From JANNRR01 sp031401675 (GTDB taxonomy: Bacteria > Pseudomonadota > Alphaproteobacteria > Rhodobacterales > Rhodobacteraceae), in the NCBI GenBank assembly GCA_031401675.1, contig JANNRR010000137.1, positions 1-11,010 on the forward strand: DNA of 11,010 nt, read 5' to 3'. Shown one piece after another: positions 1-6,677 of this stretch (its first letter is position 1; each line of letters begins with the position of its first letter). Made by a program: the position numbers and the translations under genes. The notes beneath the pieces are model-generated. The model worked only from the letters and a program-made list of their open reading frames with translations. It was not told where the DNA came from and made no database searches.

Positions 1-131
1 TGCTGCGCAAAGCCGCAGAGCGATCCAAGGAAACCCTGTGGCGAAAAATCGGCGACCTGCTCGCCCTTTTCAGTCCGCAGGAATGTGCAAACTACCTCAT
101 CAATTCAGGATACGCTTCCGTGAGAAGCTGA
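1..131 (+). CDS. IS630-family transposase, C-terminal fragment (gene starts outside the window)
   Basis: Reading from base 3 gives an open frame of 42 codons ending in TGA at 129-131. The peptide begins LRKAAERSKETLWRKIGDLL and continues through LFSPQECANYLINSGYAS. This matches the conserved C-terminal tail of IS630-family (Tc1/mariner-like DDE) transposases, where an arginine-rich helix is followed by a 'F(S/T)P.EC.NY' segment and a final 'GY'. The catalytic DDE domain lies to the left and is not visible, so I cannot say whether the transposase is intact. It runs convergently into lldD with only 6 nt between the two stop codons, so the insertion-sequence end must lie almost at the lldD stop. 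The family call is from recognition of this tail only. Confidence 0.85.
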   Translation, partial: LRKAAERSKETLWRKIGDLLALFSPQECANYLINSGYASVRS

Positions 132-137
132 ACGGCT
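1..137 (+). mobile_element. Right end of an IS630-type insertion sequence
   Basis: The transposase stops at 131 and lldD stops at 138-140, so the right terminus of the element must fall between or inside these stops. IS630-family elements insert at TA and duplicate it. The first TA after the transposase is at 139-140, inside the lldD stop codon (TAG on the minus strand). I infer that the element ends at about 137-138. The left end is outside the window, so the terminal inverted repeat cannot be verified here. Confidence 0.5.
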
Positions 138-1301
138 CTAGCTGTATGCCTCGAAAAATCCGTTCGGGATCAGCAGATTTTCCCGCCGCAGGTTGGCCAC
201 ATCGCGCTCGCCGCACAGGGCCAGTGTCGTGTCCAGTTCCTTGGCGATCACTTCCAGCGCACGGGTCACCCCGGCCTGGCCCATCGCGCCAAGGCCATAG
301 ATGTAGGGCCGCCCGATCATCGTGCCCTTCGCCCCCAGCGCCAGCGCCTTCAGCACGTCCTGACCCGAGCGGATGCCGCCGTCGATCCAGACCTCGGTCT
401 TGTCACCCACCGCCGCCACGACCTGTGGCAGCATCCGGATCGACGACAGGGCCCCGTCCAGTTGCCGCCCGCCATGGTTCGACACGATGATGGCGTCCGC
501 CCCGAAATCCGCCGCCCGCCGCGCATCGTCGGGATCAAGGATGCCCTTCAGGATCAGCTTGCCGCCCCAGGCGTCCTTGATCTGCTGTACCTTTGCCCAG
601 TCCAGCTTCGGGTCGAACTGCTCGTTGGTCCAGGACATCAGCGACCCCATGTCGCCCACCCCCTTGGCGTGCCCGACAATATTGCGGAAGGTCCGCCGAC
701 GGGTGCCCAGCATCCCCAGTCCCCAGCCCCACTTGGTCGACATGTTGATCAGGTTCTTCAGCGTCAGGCGCGGCGGGGCCGACAGGTCGTTCTTCAGATC
801 CTTGTGCCGCTGCCCCAGAATCTGCAGATCCAGCGTCAGCACCAGTGCCGAGACTTTCGCGGCTTTCGCACGCGCGATCATGCCCGCGACGAAATCCTGA
901 TCCTTCATCACATAAAGCTGGAACCAGAACGGCGCAGTGGTCGCAGCCGCCACATCCTCGATCGAACAGATGCTCATGGTCGACAGGGTATAGGGCACCC
1001 CGAACGCCTCTGCCGCCCGCGCCGCCTTGATCTCGCCGTCGGCGCACTGCATGCCGCCCATGCCGATCGGGGCCAGTGCCACCGGCATCGTCACCGGCTC
1101 CCCGATCATCGTGCCGGCAACCGAGCGGCCCGACATGTCGACCGCAACCTTCTGCCGCAGCCGGATCGCCGCGAAATCGGAACTGTTGTCGCGGAACGTC
1201 TGTTCGGTGTAGCTGCCGCTTTCGCAATAGTCATAGAACATCCGCGGCACCCGGCGTTTGTGCAGCCGTTTCAGATCGTCGATGCAGGTGATCACGGGCA
1301 T
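138..1301 (-). CDS. lldD: FMN-dependent L-lactate dehydrogenase
   Basis: This is a 387-residue member of the FMN-dependent alpha-hydroxy-acid dehydrogenase family. It oxidises L-lactate to pyruvate and passes electrons to the respiratory chain at the inner membrane. The fold is a single TIM barrel. Visible signatures are FYDY near residues 22-25, the FMN-contact strand with WFQLYV (126-131), LKGI with the FMN-contacting lysine (251-254), the active-site SNHGGRQLD (274-282, catalytic His276 and Arg279), DGGIRSG (307-313) and GRPYIYGL (330-337). I chose the ATG at 1299-1301 because it is preceded by an AAAGG-type ribosome site and matches family N-termini; an upstream ATG at 1349 would run through the promoter and operator. 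Length is normal (E. coli LldD is about 396). Its stop codon abuts the IS630 end. Other 2-hydroxyacid oxidases share this fold, so lactate as substrate is likely but not proven. Confidence 0.93.
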   Translation of the reverse strand: MPVITCIDDLKRLHKRRVPRMFYDYCESGSYTEQTFRDNSSDFAAIRLRQKVAVDMSGRSVAGTMIGEPVTMPVALAPIGMGGMQCADGEIKAARAAEAFGVPYTLSTMSICSIEDVAAATTAPFWFQLYVMKDQDFVAGMIARAKAAKVSALVLTLDLQILGQRHKDLKNDLSAPPRLTLKNLINMSTKWGWGLGMLGTRRRTFRNIVGHAKGVGDMGSLMSWTNEQFDPKLDWAKVQQIKDAWGGKLILKGILDPDDARRAADFGADAIIVSNHGGRQLDGALSSIRMLPQVVAAVGDKTEVWIDGGIRSGQDVLKALALGAKGTMIGRPYIYGLGAMGQAGVTRALEVIAKELDTTLALCGERDVANLRRENLLIPNGFFEAYS

Positions 1302-1318
1302 CGCGCTGCCTTTCGCTT

Positions 1319-1347
1319 GGAATTGGTAAAACAAACATACCAATTCC
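1319..1347. promoter_or_regulatory. Palindromic operator upstream of lldD, GntR (PdhR/LldR)-like
   Basis: Perfect inverted repeat: GGAATTGGTA at 1319-1328 and TACCAATTCC at 1338-1347, with a 9-nt AT-rich centre. It lies 18-46 nt upstream of the lldD start. AATTGGT...ACCAATT half-sites are typical of GntR/FadR-subfamily regulators such as PdhR and LldR. The classic PdhR site has only 3 nt between half-sites, so the spacing here is unusual. The left half also makes a near-consensus compact site, TTGGT-AAA-ACAAA, at 1323-1335. The palindrome overlaps the proposed -10 box, which suggests repression relieved by lactate. The regulator gene is not in the window. Confidence 0.55.
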
Positions 1348-1371
1348 ACTTCCGAAGTGCAACTTGGTCAA
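1343..1371 (-). promoter_or_regulatory. Candidate sigma-70 promoter of lldD
   Basis: On the minus strand TTGACC (1371-1366) is separated by exactly 17 nt from TGGAAT (1348-1343). An alternative pair is TTGCAC with TATGTT, also 17 nt apart, just downstream. Either would start transcription some 25-40 nt before the lldD ATG, within or beside the palindromic operator. Confidence 0.4.
1347..1359. repeat. Second short palindrome in the lldD promoter
   Basis: CACTTC (1347-1352) and GAAGTG (1354-1359) flank a single base, a perfect 6-bp-arm palindrome lying between the proposed -35 and -10 boxes. It shares one base with the larger operator. It could be a second regulator site, but it is short enough to be chance. 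Confidence 0.3.
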
Positions 1372-1587
1372 TCCGTCAACCCCCCAACCGTCAATCGCAG
1401 GGCACTGGCCGCCCCGGTCGAAGTGTGGCGTCGACCGGGCCGGCTCTTCACACCGCCACAAGAAGCGCCGGTCAGCCACCACCCCGATCAGCGCCGCCGC
1501 CTGATCCTGTCGGAACGGCAAGCGCAGGGCCGACGGCCAAGCGGCTTTCGCAGGCGACGATCACCCCTCCGGACCACAGATGGGACC
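1372..1587. other. Intergenic stretch without a recognisable gene
   Basis: Together with 1588-1663 this forms the gap between the lldD promoter and the 3' end of ugd. Short open frames exist on both strands, but none has a ribosome site or protein-like sequence. I see no RNA gene here. Confidence 0.5.
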
Positions 1588-1612
1588 CCAAGAGTTTTCT
1601 GAAAACTCTTGG
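1588..1612. terminator. Strong hairpin, probable terminator downstream of ugd
   Basis: Perfect 11-bp stem: CCAAGAGTTTT at 1588-1598 and AAAACTCTTGG at 1602-1612, with the 3-nt loop CTG. It lies 52-76 nt past the ugd stop on the minus strand. No uridine tract follows the stem in either direction, though the stem itself carries a T run. A weaker adjacent hairpin (ATCCTT/AAGGAT near 1617-1632) sits between it and ugd. It may instead be a repeated intergenic element. Confidence 0.45.
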
Positions 1613-1663
1613 CAAAATCCTTGCCAAGGATCTTGGTGCGGCCCCTGTGCCGAGCCGCAGCCC

Positions 1664-2980
1664 TTAGCGCCCGACCCCGGCATAGCTTTCGAACCCGGCC
1701 TTTTTCGCTTCGCGCCCGCTGTAGATGTTGCGCAGATCGACCATCCGCGCCACCTCCATCTTTTTCGCCAGCTTCTTCAGGTCCAGCGCCCGGAACTCGT
1801 TCCATTCGGTCAGAAGCACCACCAGATCGGCCCCCTGCGCCGCCTGATAGGCATCGTCGCACCACTTCACCCCCGGCAGCAGCGCCTCGCCCTCGCGCTT
1901 GCCCTGCGGATCGGTGACCCGGACCTTGGCCCCCAGCCCGACCAGCGCCGGCAGGATGGTCAGCGACGGCGCGTCGCGCATGTCATCGGTATTGGGCTTG
2001 AACGTCACCCCCAGCACCGCCACCGTCTTGCCGTTCACCGCCCCCGCCAAAGCATCGCTGATCTTGTCGATCATCCGGCGCTTGACCTCTTCATTCACCT
2101 TGATCACGGTTTCGGTGATCTGCATCGGCACCGCATGTTCCTGCCCGATCCGGGCCAGCGCCTTGGTATCCTTGGGAAAACAACTACCGCCATAGCCGGG
2201 CCCGGCATGCAGGAACTTGTTGCCGATCCGCCCGTCCAGCCCCATGCCCTTCGACACCGACTTCACGTCCGCCCCGACCTTTTCGCACAGCGCCGCGATT
2301 TCGTTGATGAAGGTGATCTTGACCGCCAGAAAGGCGTTGGCGGCATATTTGATCATCTCGGCGGATTCGAGGTCGGTGTACACGATCGGGAAATCGCGCA
2401 GGAACAGCGGGCGGTAGATCGCATCCATCACTTCGCGCGCCCGGCCCGCCTCGATGTCGCCATGTAGGCCGACCACCACCCGGTCAGGCCGCATGAAATC
2501 ATCCAGCGCCGCACCTTCGCGCAGAAACTCCGGGTTCGACGCCACGTCGAACTCGGCATCGGGCCGCGCCTTCCTGATGGTCTGGCGCACCATGCGGTTG
2601 GTACCGACCGGCACGGTGGATTTGGTCACCACCACGGCATAGCCGGTCAGCGCCGCCGCGATTTCTTCGGCCGCCGCCGTCACATAGGTCAGGTCGGCAT
2701 GGCCATCGCCGCGCCGGGTCGGGGTGCCGACGGCGATGAACACCGCATCCGCCCCGGCGACCGACGCCGCCAGATCAAGGCTGAACCGCAGCCGCCCGGC
2801 AGCGACGTTGCGCGCCATCACCGCGTCCAGCCCGGGTTCGTAGATCGGAACCTTGCCCTGGTTCAGCATCTCGATCTTGCGCGGATCCTTGTCGACACAG
2901 ATCACCTCGTGCCCGAAATCGGAAAAGCACACGCCCGAAACCAGGCCGACATAGCCCGTGCCGATCATCGCAATCTTCAT
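1664..2980 (-). CDS. ugd: UDP-glucose 6-dehydrogenase
   Basis: 438 residues, the usual length for bacterial Ugd. It oxidises UDP-glucose to UDP-glucuronate in the cytoplasm with two NAD+. The N-terminal Rossmann domain has GTGYVG (7-12) and an acidic residue after the second strand (VICVD, Asp30), which fits NAD. STVPVGT (121-127) and NPEFLREG (149-156) form the active-site wall. KYAANAFLA (211-219) is in the central dimerisation helix. GYGGSCFPKD (262-271) carries the catalytic Cys267 and Asp271. A C-terminal UDP-binding domain follows, with VLGVTFKPNTDDMRDAPS (322-339). The start is fixed by GGAG about 8 nt upstream and by MKIAMIGTGYVG at the N-terminus. It lies 81 nt downstream of the UDP-glucuronate epimerase on the same strand, so the two probably share a transcript and supply acidic sugars for capsule, exopolysaccharide or LPS. 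Confidence 0.96.
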   Translation of the reverse strand: MKIAMIGTGYVGLVSGVCFSDFGHEVICVDKDPRKIEMLNQGKVPIYEPGLDAVMARNVAAGRLRFSLDLAASVAGADAVFIAVGTPTRRGDGHADLTYVTAAAEEIAAALTGYAVVVTKSTVPVGTNRMVRQTIRKARPDAEFDVASNPEFLREGAALDDFMRPDRVVVGLHGDIEAGRAREVMDAIYRPLFLRDFPIVYTDLESAEMIKYAANAFLAVKITFINEIAALCEKVGADVKSVSKGMGLDGRIGNKFLHAGPGYGGSCFPKDTKALARIGQEHAVPMQITETVIKVNEEVKRRMIDKISDALAGAVNGKTVAVLGVTFKPNTDDMRDAPSLTILPALVGLGAKVRVTDPQGKREGEALLPGVKWCDDAYQAAQGADLVVLLTEWNEFRALDLKKLAKKMEVARMVDLRNIYSGREAKKAGFESYAGVGR

Positions 2981-3061
2981 CGCGGAAACTCCATGGTTCT
3001 CAATTGGTCTTTCGCGGTCAGATGCGCAAACCCGGGCCTGCTGTCAATTGCGTTCGCGGCG

Positions 3062-4099
3062 TCAGACGGCATGATGCGCGCGGTACCAGGCAACAAAGGC
3101 GGCGACCCCGGCGCTTATGCCGGTTTGCGGCAACACTCCCACCAGCCGCTGCAACAACTGGTTCGCGGCCCAGGTGGCCGGCACATCGCCCGGTTGCATC
3201 GGCAGGAACCGCTTTTGCGCCGTCACCCCCAGCGCCGCCTCCAGCGCCGCGACGAAATCCATCAGCGGTACCGGCGCGCCATTGCCGATGTTGACGATGC
3301 GGAACGGCGCGACCGGCGACAGGCTGTCGCCCTCGATGGCGGCCGGGGCGGGCACCGCATCCGGCCGCACCGCATCACGCTGCACCGGGGCCACGTCGAT
3401 CAGCCGCCGGATACCTTCGACCAGATCGTCGATATAGGTGAAATCCCGCCGCATGTCGCCGTGGTTGTAGATGTCGATCGGCTCGCCCGCCAGAATCGCC
3501 CGGGTGAACTTGATCGGGGCCATGTCGGGCCGCCCCCACGGGCCATAGACAGTAAAGAACCGGAACATCGTGGTCGGAATATCGTATAGATGCGCATAGG
3601 AATGCGCCATCGCCTCGGTCGCCTTCTTGGTGGCGGCGTAAAAGCTCATCTGGTGGTCGGCGCGGTCGGTTTCGGCATAGGGCATCGCGGTGTTGGCGCC
3701 GTACACCGACGAGGTCGAGGCGATCATCAGATGCGCCGGGCGGTGCGCCCGCGCCGCCTCCAGCACCTCGAAGGTGCCGATCAGGTTGCTGTCGACATAG
3801 CTGCGCGGCGCTTCGATCGAATAGCGCACCCCGGCCTGTGCCGCCAGATGCACCACCACCTCGGGCCGGACCTCGTCCATCAGTCCGCGCAGCAGCCCCG
3901 GCTGCTCGACCAGCGCCTGATGCGTGCTGAACCCCGGCGACTGCAACAGCATCCCCAGCCGCCGCTCCTTCAGGCGCACGTCGTAATAGGGTGTCATCGC
4001 GTCCAGCCCGACCACCCGGAAGCCGTCGGCCAGCAAGCGCCGGCACAGATGATATCCGATAAAGCCGGACGATCCGGTAACCAGCGCCGTAGGTGCCAC
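3062..4099 (-). CDS. UDP-glucuronate 4-epimerase (NAD-dependent, extended SDR)
   Basis: An extended short-chain dehydrogenase/reductase of 345 residues that interconverts UDP-glucuronate and UDP-galacturonate. Counting from the GTG start, the NAD-binding TGSSGFIG is at 8-15, HLAAQAGVRYSIE at 84-96 and ASTSSVYG at 127-134. The catalytic YxxxK pair is Tyr154/Lys158. The motifs FRFFTVYGPWGRPDMA (179-194) and RRDFTYIDD (217-225) are typical of the UDP-glucuronate epimerase branch, not GalE. S. meliloti LpsL is a characterised relative. I prefer GTG at 4099-4097, with AAAGGG 7 nt upstream, because no ATG lies near the family N-terminus; an ATG at 4165 would add 22 atypical residues. It directly precedes ugd, whose product is its substrate. 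UDP-GalA is the likely pathway product; a UDP-glucose epimerase activity is less likely. Confidence 0.9.
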   Translation of the reverse strand: MAPTALVTGSSGFIGYHLCRRLLADGFRVVGLDAMTPYYDVRLKERRLGMLLQSPGFSTHQALVEQPGLLRGLMDEVRPEVVVHLAAQAGVRYSIEAPRSYVDSNLIGTFEVLEAARAHRPAHLMIASTSSVYGANTAMPYAETDRADHQMSFYAATKKATEAMAHSYAHLYDIPTTMFRFFTVYGPWGRPDMAPIKFTRAILAGEPIDIYNHGDMRRDFTYIDDLVEGIRRLIDVAPVQRDAVRPDAVPAPAAIEGDSLSPVAPFRIVNIGNGAPVPLMDFVAALEAALGVTAQKRFLPMQPGDVPATWAANQLLQRLVGVLPQTGISAGVAAFVAWYRAHHAV

Positions 4100-4191
4100 G
4101 CTCCTGCCCTTTGCCAGTCGGTTGCTTGACCGTCTATGCAATGGGTCCGGTCCAAGAGCAAGCACAGCGGCGATTGCCCGAGCCGGGCGGA

Positions 4192-4220
4192 TTGCCCGAT
4201 TCGCAAACCGGGGCTAGACT
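4192..4220 (+). promoter_or_regulatory. Candidate sigma-70 promoter for the 190-residue hypothetical gene
   Basis: TTGCCC at 4192-4197 and TAGACT at 4215-4220 are exactly 17 nt apart. This would give a leader of about 55 nt before the ATG at 4283. It lies in the 183-nt gap between this gene and the divergent epimerase. The match to consensus is partial. Confidence 0.35.
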
Positions 4221-4282
4221 GTCCGGACCGCAAGGCAGTGGCACCCCGGGCCGCTGCCCGCCCGCCAGCACAGGAGCCATCG

Positions 4283-4855
4283 ATGGAATGGAATGTCTGG
4301 TCGCTGAAACACGTCACCCGAGCGCACCGCGACGTGATCGTCATCCTGCTGGCCTGGAACCGCTTTTCCAACCGGGTGACGGACGAGATTGCCCGCCACA
4401 CCACCGAATTCGGCCACCTTATGAAGTATCGCGGCGTCCTGGTGATGCCCTATCCCGAACGGATGCAGGATGCGCTGAACGAGGTGCTGGAAAAGCCCTG
4501 GCCCGAGGCGCTGTCCGCCCGCATCCGCACCGAACGCTATCCGTTCCTGCTGCTGATCGACGCCGACTTCGAAGCGTTCGACCCGGTGACCGGCCGTTCG
4601 GCCTTCGTCTGGTTTTCCGATTTCCGCCAGAACGAGGAACCGATCTGGCAGGTTTTTGACGCCATCGGCCACCGGGTAGAGGCGGGTGAGGATGCCATTG
4701 CCTATCTGACCTCGGTCGCCGAAAAGGCCCGCGCCGGCCGGTTCCGCGCCAGACTGGCCAAGCTTTCGAAATACGTCGACGTCAGCATTCCGCTGATCCC
4801 CGGGGTGGTCTCGGTGAATGCCGGGGCGGTCTGGGCGGACCTGCTGGGGGACTGA
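4283..4855 (+). CDS. Hypothetical protein, 190 residues, family not recognised
   Basis: The frame has strong coding character, and ATG 4283 is preceded by AGGAG 6 nt upstream. The same frame is open further left to 4136, but that part looks non-coding. The protein has no signal peptide and no membrane segment long enough to span; the hydrophobic patches VIVILLAW (near 19-26) and FLLLIDADF (near 88-96) look like buried strands. Aspartates and aromatic residues cluster in LLIDADFEAFDP and WFSDFR. I recognise no catalytic motif. It is transcribed divergently from the UDP-sugar epimerase/ugd pair and stands alone, with a long repeat-rich gap after it. A soluble cytoplasmic protein is all I can infer; a link to polysaccharide synthesis would be guilt by position only. 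Confidence 0.75.
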   Translation: MEWNVWSLKHVTRAHRDVIVILLAWNRFSNRVTDEIARHTTEFGHLMKYRGVLVMPYPERMQDALNEVLEKPWPEALSARIRTERYPFLLLIDADFEAFDPVTGRSAFVWFSDFRQNEEPIWQVFDAIGHRVEAGEDAIAYLTSVAEKARAGRFRARLAKLSKYVDVSIPLIPGVVSVNAGAVWADLLGD

Positions 4856-4922
4856 GGCGGGGTGATATTTGTCTGAATCGCCTTTGCCGTCACCACCCGC
4901 TGTTCCGTTCGATGTGAAATCC

Positions 4923-4965
4923 CGGGCCGATCAGGTGGCCGCACAGTGTGCGGACGCCCGGCCCG
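4923..4965. repeat. Nested inverted repeat after the hypothetical gene
   Basis: Outer arms CGGGCC (4923-4928) and GGCCCG (4960-4965) enclose a perfect inner palindrome CCGCACA/TGTGCGG (4939-4945 and 4947-4953). It lies about 70 nt past the hypothetical gene's stop. No U-tract follows, so a factor-independent terminator is possible but not clear. Confidence 0.45.
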
Positions 4966-4992
4966 TTGCCCGAGAGCGCAAGCGAAGGGCAA
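4966..4992. repeat. TTGCCC/GGGCAA inverted repeat
   Basis: TTGCCC (4966-4971) pairs with GGGCAA (4987-4992) across a 15-nt loop. It directly follows the preceding nested repeat with no spacing. Confidence 0.35.
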
Positions 4993-5021
4993 GGGGGATC
5001 GGGCCAGGTGCAGGGATTGGG

Positions 5022-5094
5022 AAATCGGGGCGCGCCTGCCTGGGTGGGCGCACTCTACGCGCCTGCCAAGGGGCAGGCAGGCGCGCCCCGATTT
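5022..5094. repeat. Long perfect inverted repeat, 20-bp arms
   Basis: Bases 5022-5041 are the exact reverse complement of 5075-5094, with a 33-nt loop. Inside the loop, CGCGCCTGCC is repeated (5031-5040 and 5058-5067). Both copies can pair with GGCAGGCGCG at 5076-5085, so two mutually exclusive hairpins are possible. The inner one is GCCTGCC/GGCAGGC with loop AAGG. Arms of this length and purity do not arise by chance in 378 nt. A terminator for the convergent genes, a cruciform, or a palindromic mobile repeat are the options. Confidence 0.7.
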
Positions 5095-5109
5095 GATTGA
5101 AATCAAATC
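5090..5109. repeat. GATTTGATT/AATCAAATC hairpin overlapping the long inverted repeat
   Basis: Nine-base arms at 5090-5098 and 5101-5109 with a 2-nt centre. The left arm uses GATTT at 5090-5094, which is also the last part of the 20-bp stem, so the two structures compete. Confidence 0.55.
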
Positions 5110-5233
5110 CGGCAAGAATAACAGAAGGATAGCCCCTCGGATCGATGCCGGACAAGCTGACCGAACAGCTGCTCCGATCACGCGGGTAGGGAGCGACTTG
5201 CCTTTCCAGTTTCCGCCCAACCTCCCCCCGCCT

Positions 5234-6529
5234 TCAGAACCGCCCGGCCCGATAGGGCGACAGGTCCAGCGCCGGGGCCTGCCCGGCGATCAGGTCGGCA
5301 ATGATCGCGGCGGTTACCGGTGCCAGCGTCAGCCCGATATGGCCGTGGCCAAAGGCATGCAGCACCTGCGGTCCGTCGCGCGACACCCCGATCACCGGCA
5401 GGCTGTCGGGCAGCGACGGGCGAAAGCCCAGCCAGGTCCGGCTCGGGGCCGGCAGATCGGCAAAGATCGAGCGCGCCCCCTTGTCCAGCATGGCAATCCG
5501 GTGCGCCGACGGCGCAGGGTCCAGCCCGCCCAGCTCCACCGTCCCCGCCACCCGCAACCGGCCCGCCATCGGGCACAGATAGAACCCGAGCGCCGTCGGG
5601 CAGGCGGGCCGCAGCAGCCGGGGCAGATTCCGGGCTGAACCCGGCAATTCCGGCCCGGAAGCCGGTTCGTCGCCTGGCCCGTCATCATACTCGACATGAT
5701 AACCCCGCTCGGTCTCCAGCGGCACCCGGTCGCCGGCCATCCGCGCCAGGTGCCGCGAATGCGCCCCGGCGGCGATCACCACCCGCCGGGCCACGATCCG
5801 AACCCCCTCGCCGCGCAGCACCACCGCCCCGTCCCGCCGGTACAGGCTGGTGATCAGGCTGCGCTGATGCCGGACCCCGGCCCCCCAGGCCGCGGCTGCC
5901 AGAAACGCCACCACCATCCCCGGATCGCTCAGAAACTGCGCCTGCGGGAAAAACGCCGCCCCGCCCGCCATCGGCGGCAATCCCGGCTCCAGCGCCGCCA
6001 GGGCATCCGGCCCGATCGCTTCCACCGGGATGCCGAAACCCCGCCGGGTCTGCAGGTCCGCCCGGGCTGCAGCGGCCGCCGCCTCGCTCTGGTACAGATA
6101 CAGCGCCCCCCGCGCCTGCAGGAACTCCGCCGCACCGATCTGGTTCGCCAGTTCGCGCCAGCGGCTGCCGGCGTCGCCCAGCAGGGCGGCAAGCGCCACC
6201 GCATTGCGGGCCGCCGGTCCGGGCAGCGACTGCCGGGCAAAGCGCAGCAGCCACGGTGCCAGGCCAAGGATTGCCGCCCGCCGGATCGCCAGCGGCGAAT
6301 TGCGGTCAAACAGCAGCGACGGCAGGTTTTTCAGTACCGACGGCGTGCCGACCGGCATGACCGCATAATCGGCAATCGTGCCCGCATTGCCGTAAGAAGC
6401 CCCCGAACCCGGATCGTTCGGGTCGGCAATCACCACTTCGTGCCCTGCTGCGGCCAGCCGGTGCGCGACGGCCAGCCCAACGACACCAGCGCCGATAACG
6501 GCAATTTCGGTGTCGATCTGCGAGGTCAT
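5234..6529 (-). CDS. FAD-dependent D-amino-acid dehydrogenase (DadA-like)
   Basis: 431 residues of the DAO/DadA flavoprotein family, which deaminates D-amino acids to 2-oxo acids and passes electrons to the respiratory chain. The Rossmann motif VIGAGVVG is at 11-18, and the acidic end of the second strand (IAD) at about 34-36. GASYGNAG (43-50) matches the DadA 'S.(G)NAG' FAD loop. The C-terminal FAD/substrate part has GFRPSLPDSLPVIG followed by HAFGHGHIGLTLAP, both strong DadA signatures. I chose the ATG at 6529-6527 because the FAD motif follows directly; in-frame ATGs at 6586 and 6655 add non-homologous residues. The ribosome site is weak. It follows the alpha/beta hydrolase on the same strand after 148 nt, and a palindrome in that gap suggests its own control. 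The substrate could equally be D-hydroxyproline or another imino/amino acid. Confidence 0.87.
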   Translation of the reverse strand: MTSQIDTEIAVIGAGVVGLAVAHRLAAAGHEVVIADPNDPGSGASYGNAGTIADYAVMPVGTPSVLKNLPSLLFDRNSPLAIRRAAILGLAPWLLRFARQSLPGPAARNAVALAALLGDAGSRWRELANQIGAAEFLQARGALYLYQSEAAAAAARADLQTRRGFGIPVEAIGPDALAALEPGLPPMAGGAAFFPQAQFLSDPGMVVAFLAAAAWGAGVRHQRSLITSLYRRDGAVVLRGEGVRIVARRVVIAAGAHSRHLARMAGDRVPLETERGYHVEYDDGPGDEPASGPELPGSARNLPRLLRPACPTALGFYLCPMAGRLRVAGTVELGGLDPAPSAHRIAMLDKGARSIFADLPAPSRTWLGFRPSLPDSLPVIGVSRDGPQVLHAFGHGHIGLTLAPVTAAIIADLIAGQAPALDLSPYRAGRF

Positions 6530-6605
6530 GCGGCGGTCATCCGTTGCGGCTCCGGTTCGGGTCGGGTGCTCAGGACTGTGAAGCATGGCCGCGATTCGGG
6601 TGCAA

Positions 6606-6620
6606 GTATGGCATCCATAC
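6606..6620. promoter_or_regulatory. Palindrome upstream of the dadA-like gene, candidate operator
   Basis: GTATGG (6606-6611) and CCATAC (6615-6620) are a perfect inverted repeat around CAT, centred about 84 nt before the dadA-like start. It lies in the only gap between this gene and the upstream hydrolase. The layout fits a dimeric repressor or activator site; the GTATGG/CCATAC halves are reminiscent of GntR-type operators. No regulator gene is nearby. Confidence 0.35.
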
Positions 6621-6677
6621 CCGGTTTCGCGCCGCAGACCGAGCAGGTGTGCCAATCGGCCACAGCCCGCCGTCGCC

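Larger units (their letters stand above)
4856..5233. other. Repeat-rich gene-free region between convergent genes
   Basis: 378 nt separate the hypothetical gene and the dadA-like gene, which face each other. I find no convincing coding frame on either strand. The space is taken up by at least four inverted repeats, listed separately. A bidirectional terminator zone or an insertion of palindromic repeats are the simplest explanations. Confidence 0.6.

Noticed and set aside
462..1667. A 401-codon plus-strand frame across lldD
   Set aside because: It is antisense to a clear FMN-dependent lactate dehydrogenase, and its Arg/His/Pro-rich sequence matches no protein pattern.
5022..5094. CRISPR array
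   Set aside because: There are only inverted and one pair of 10-nt direct repeats, with no regular repeat-spacer spacing and no cas genes.
4702..5220. A minus-strand frame of 172 codons across the repeat region
   Set aside because: It runs through the inverted repeats and the antisense of the hypothetical gene, with no conserved motif or ribosome site.
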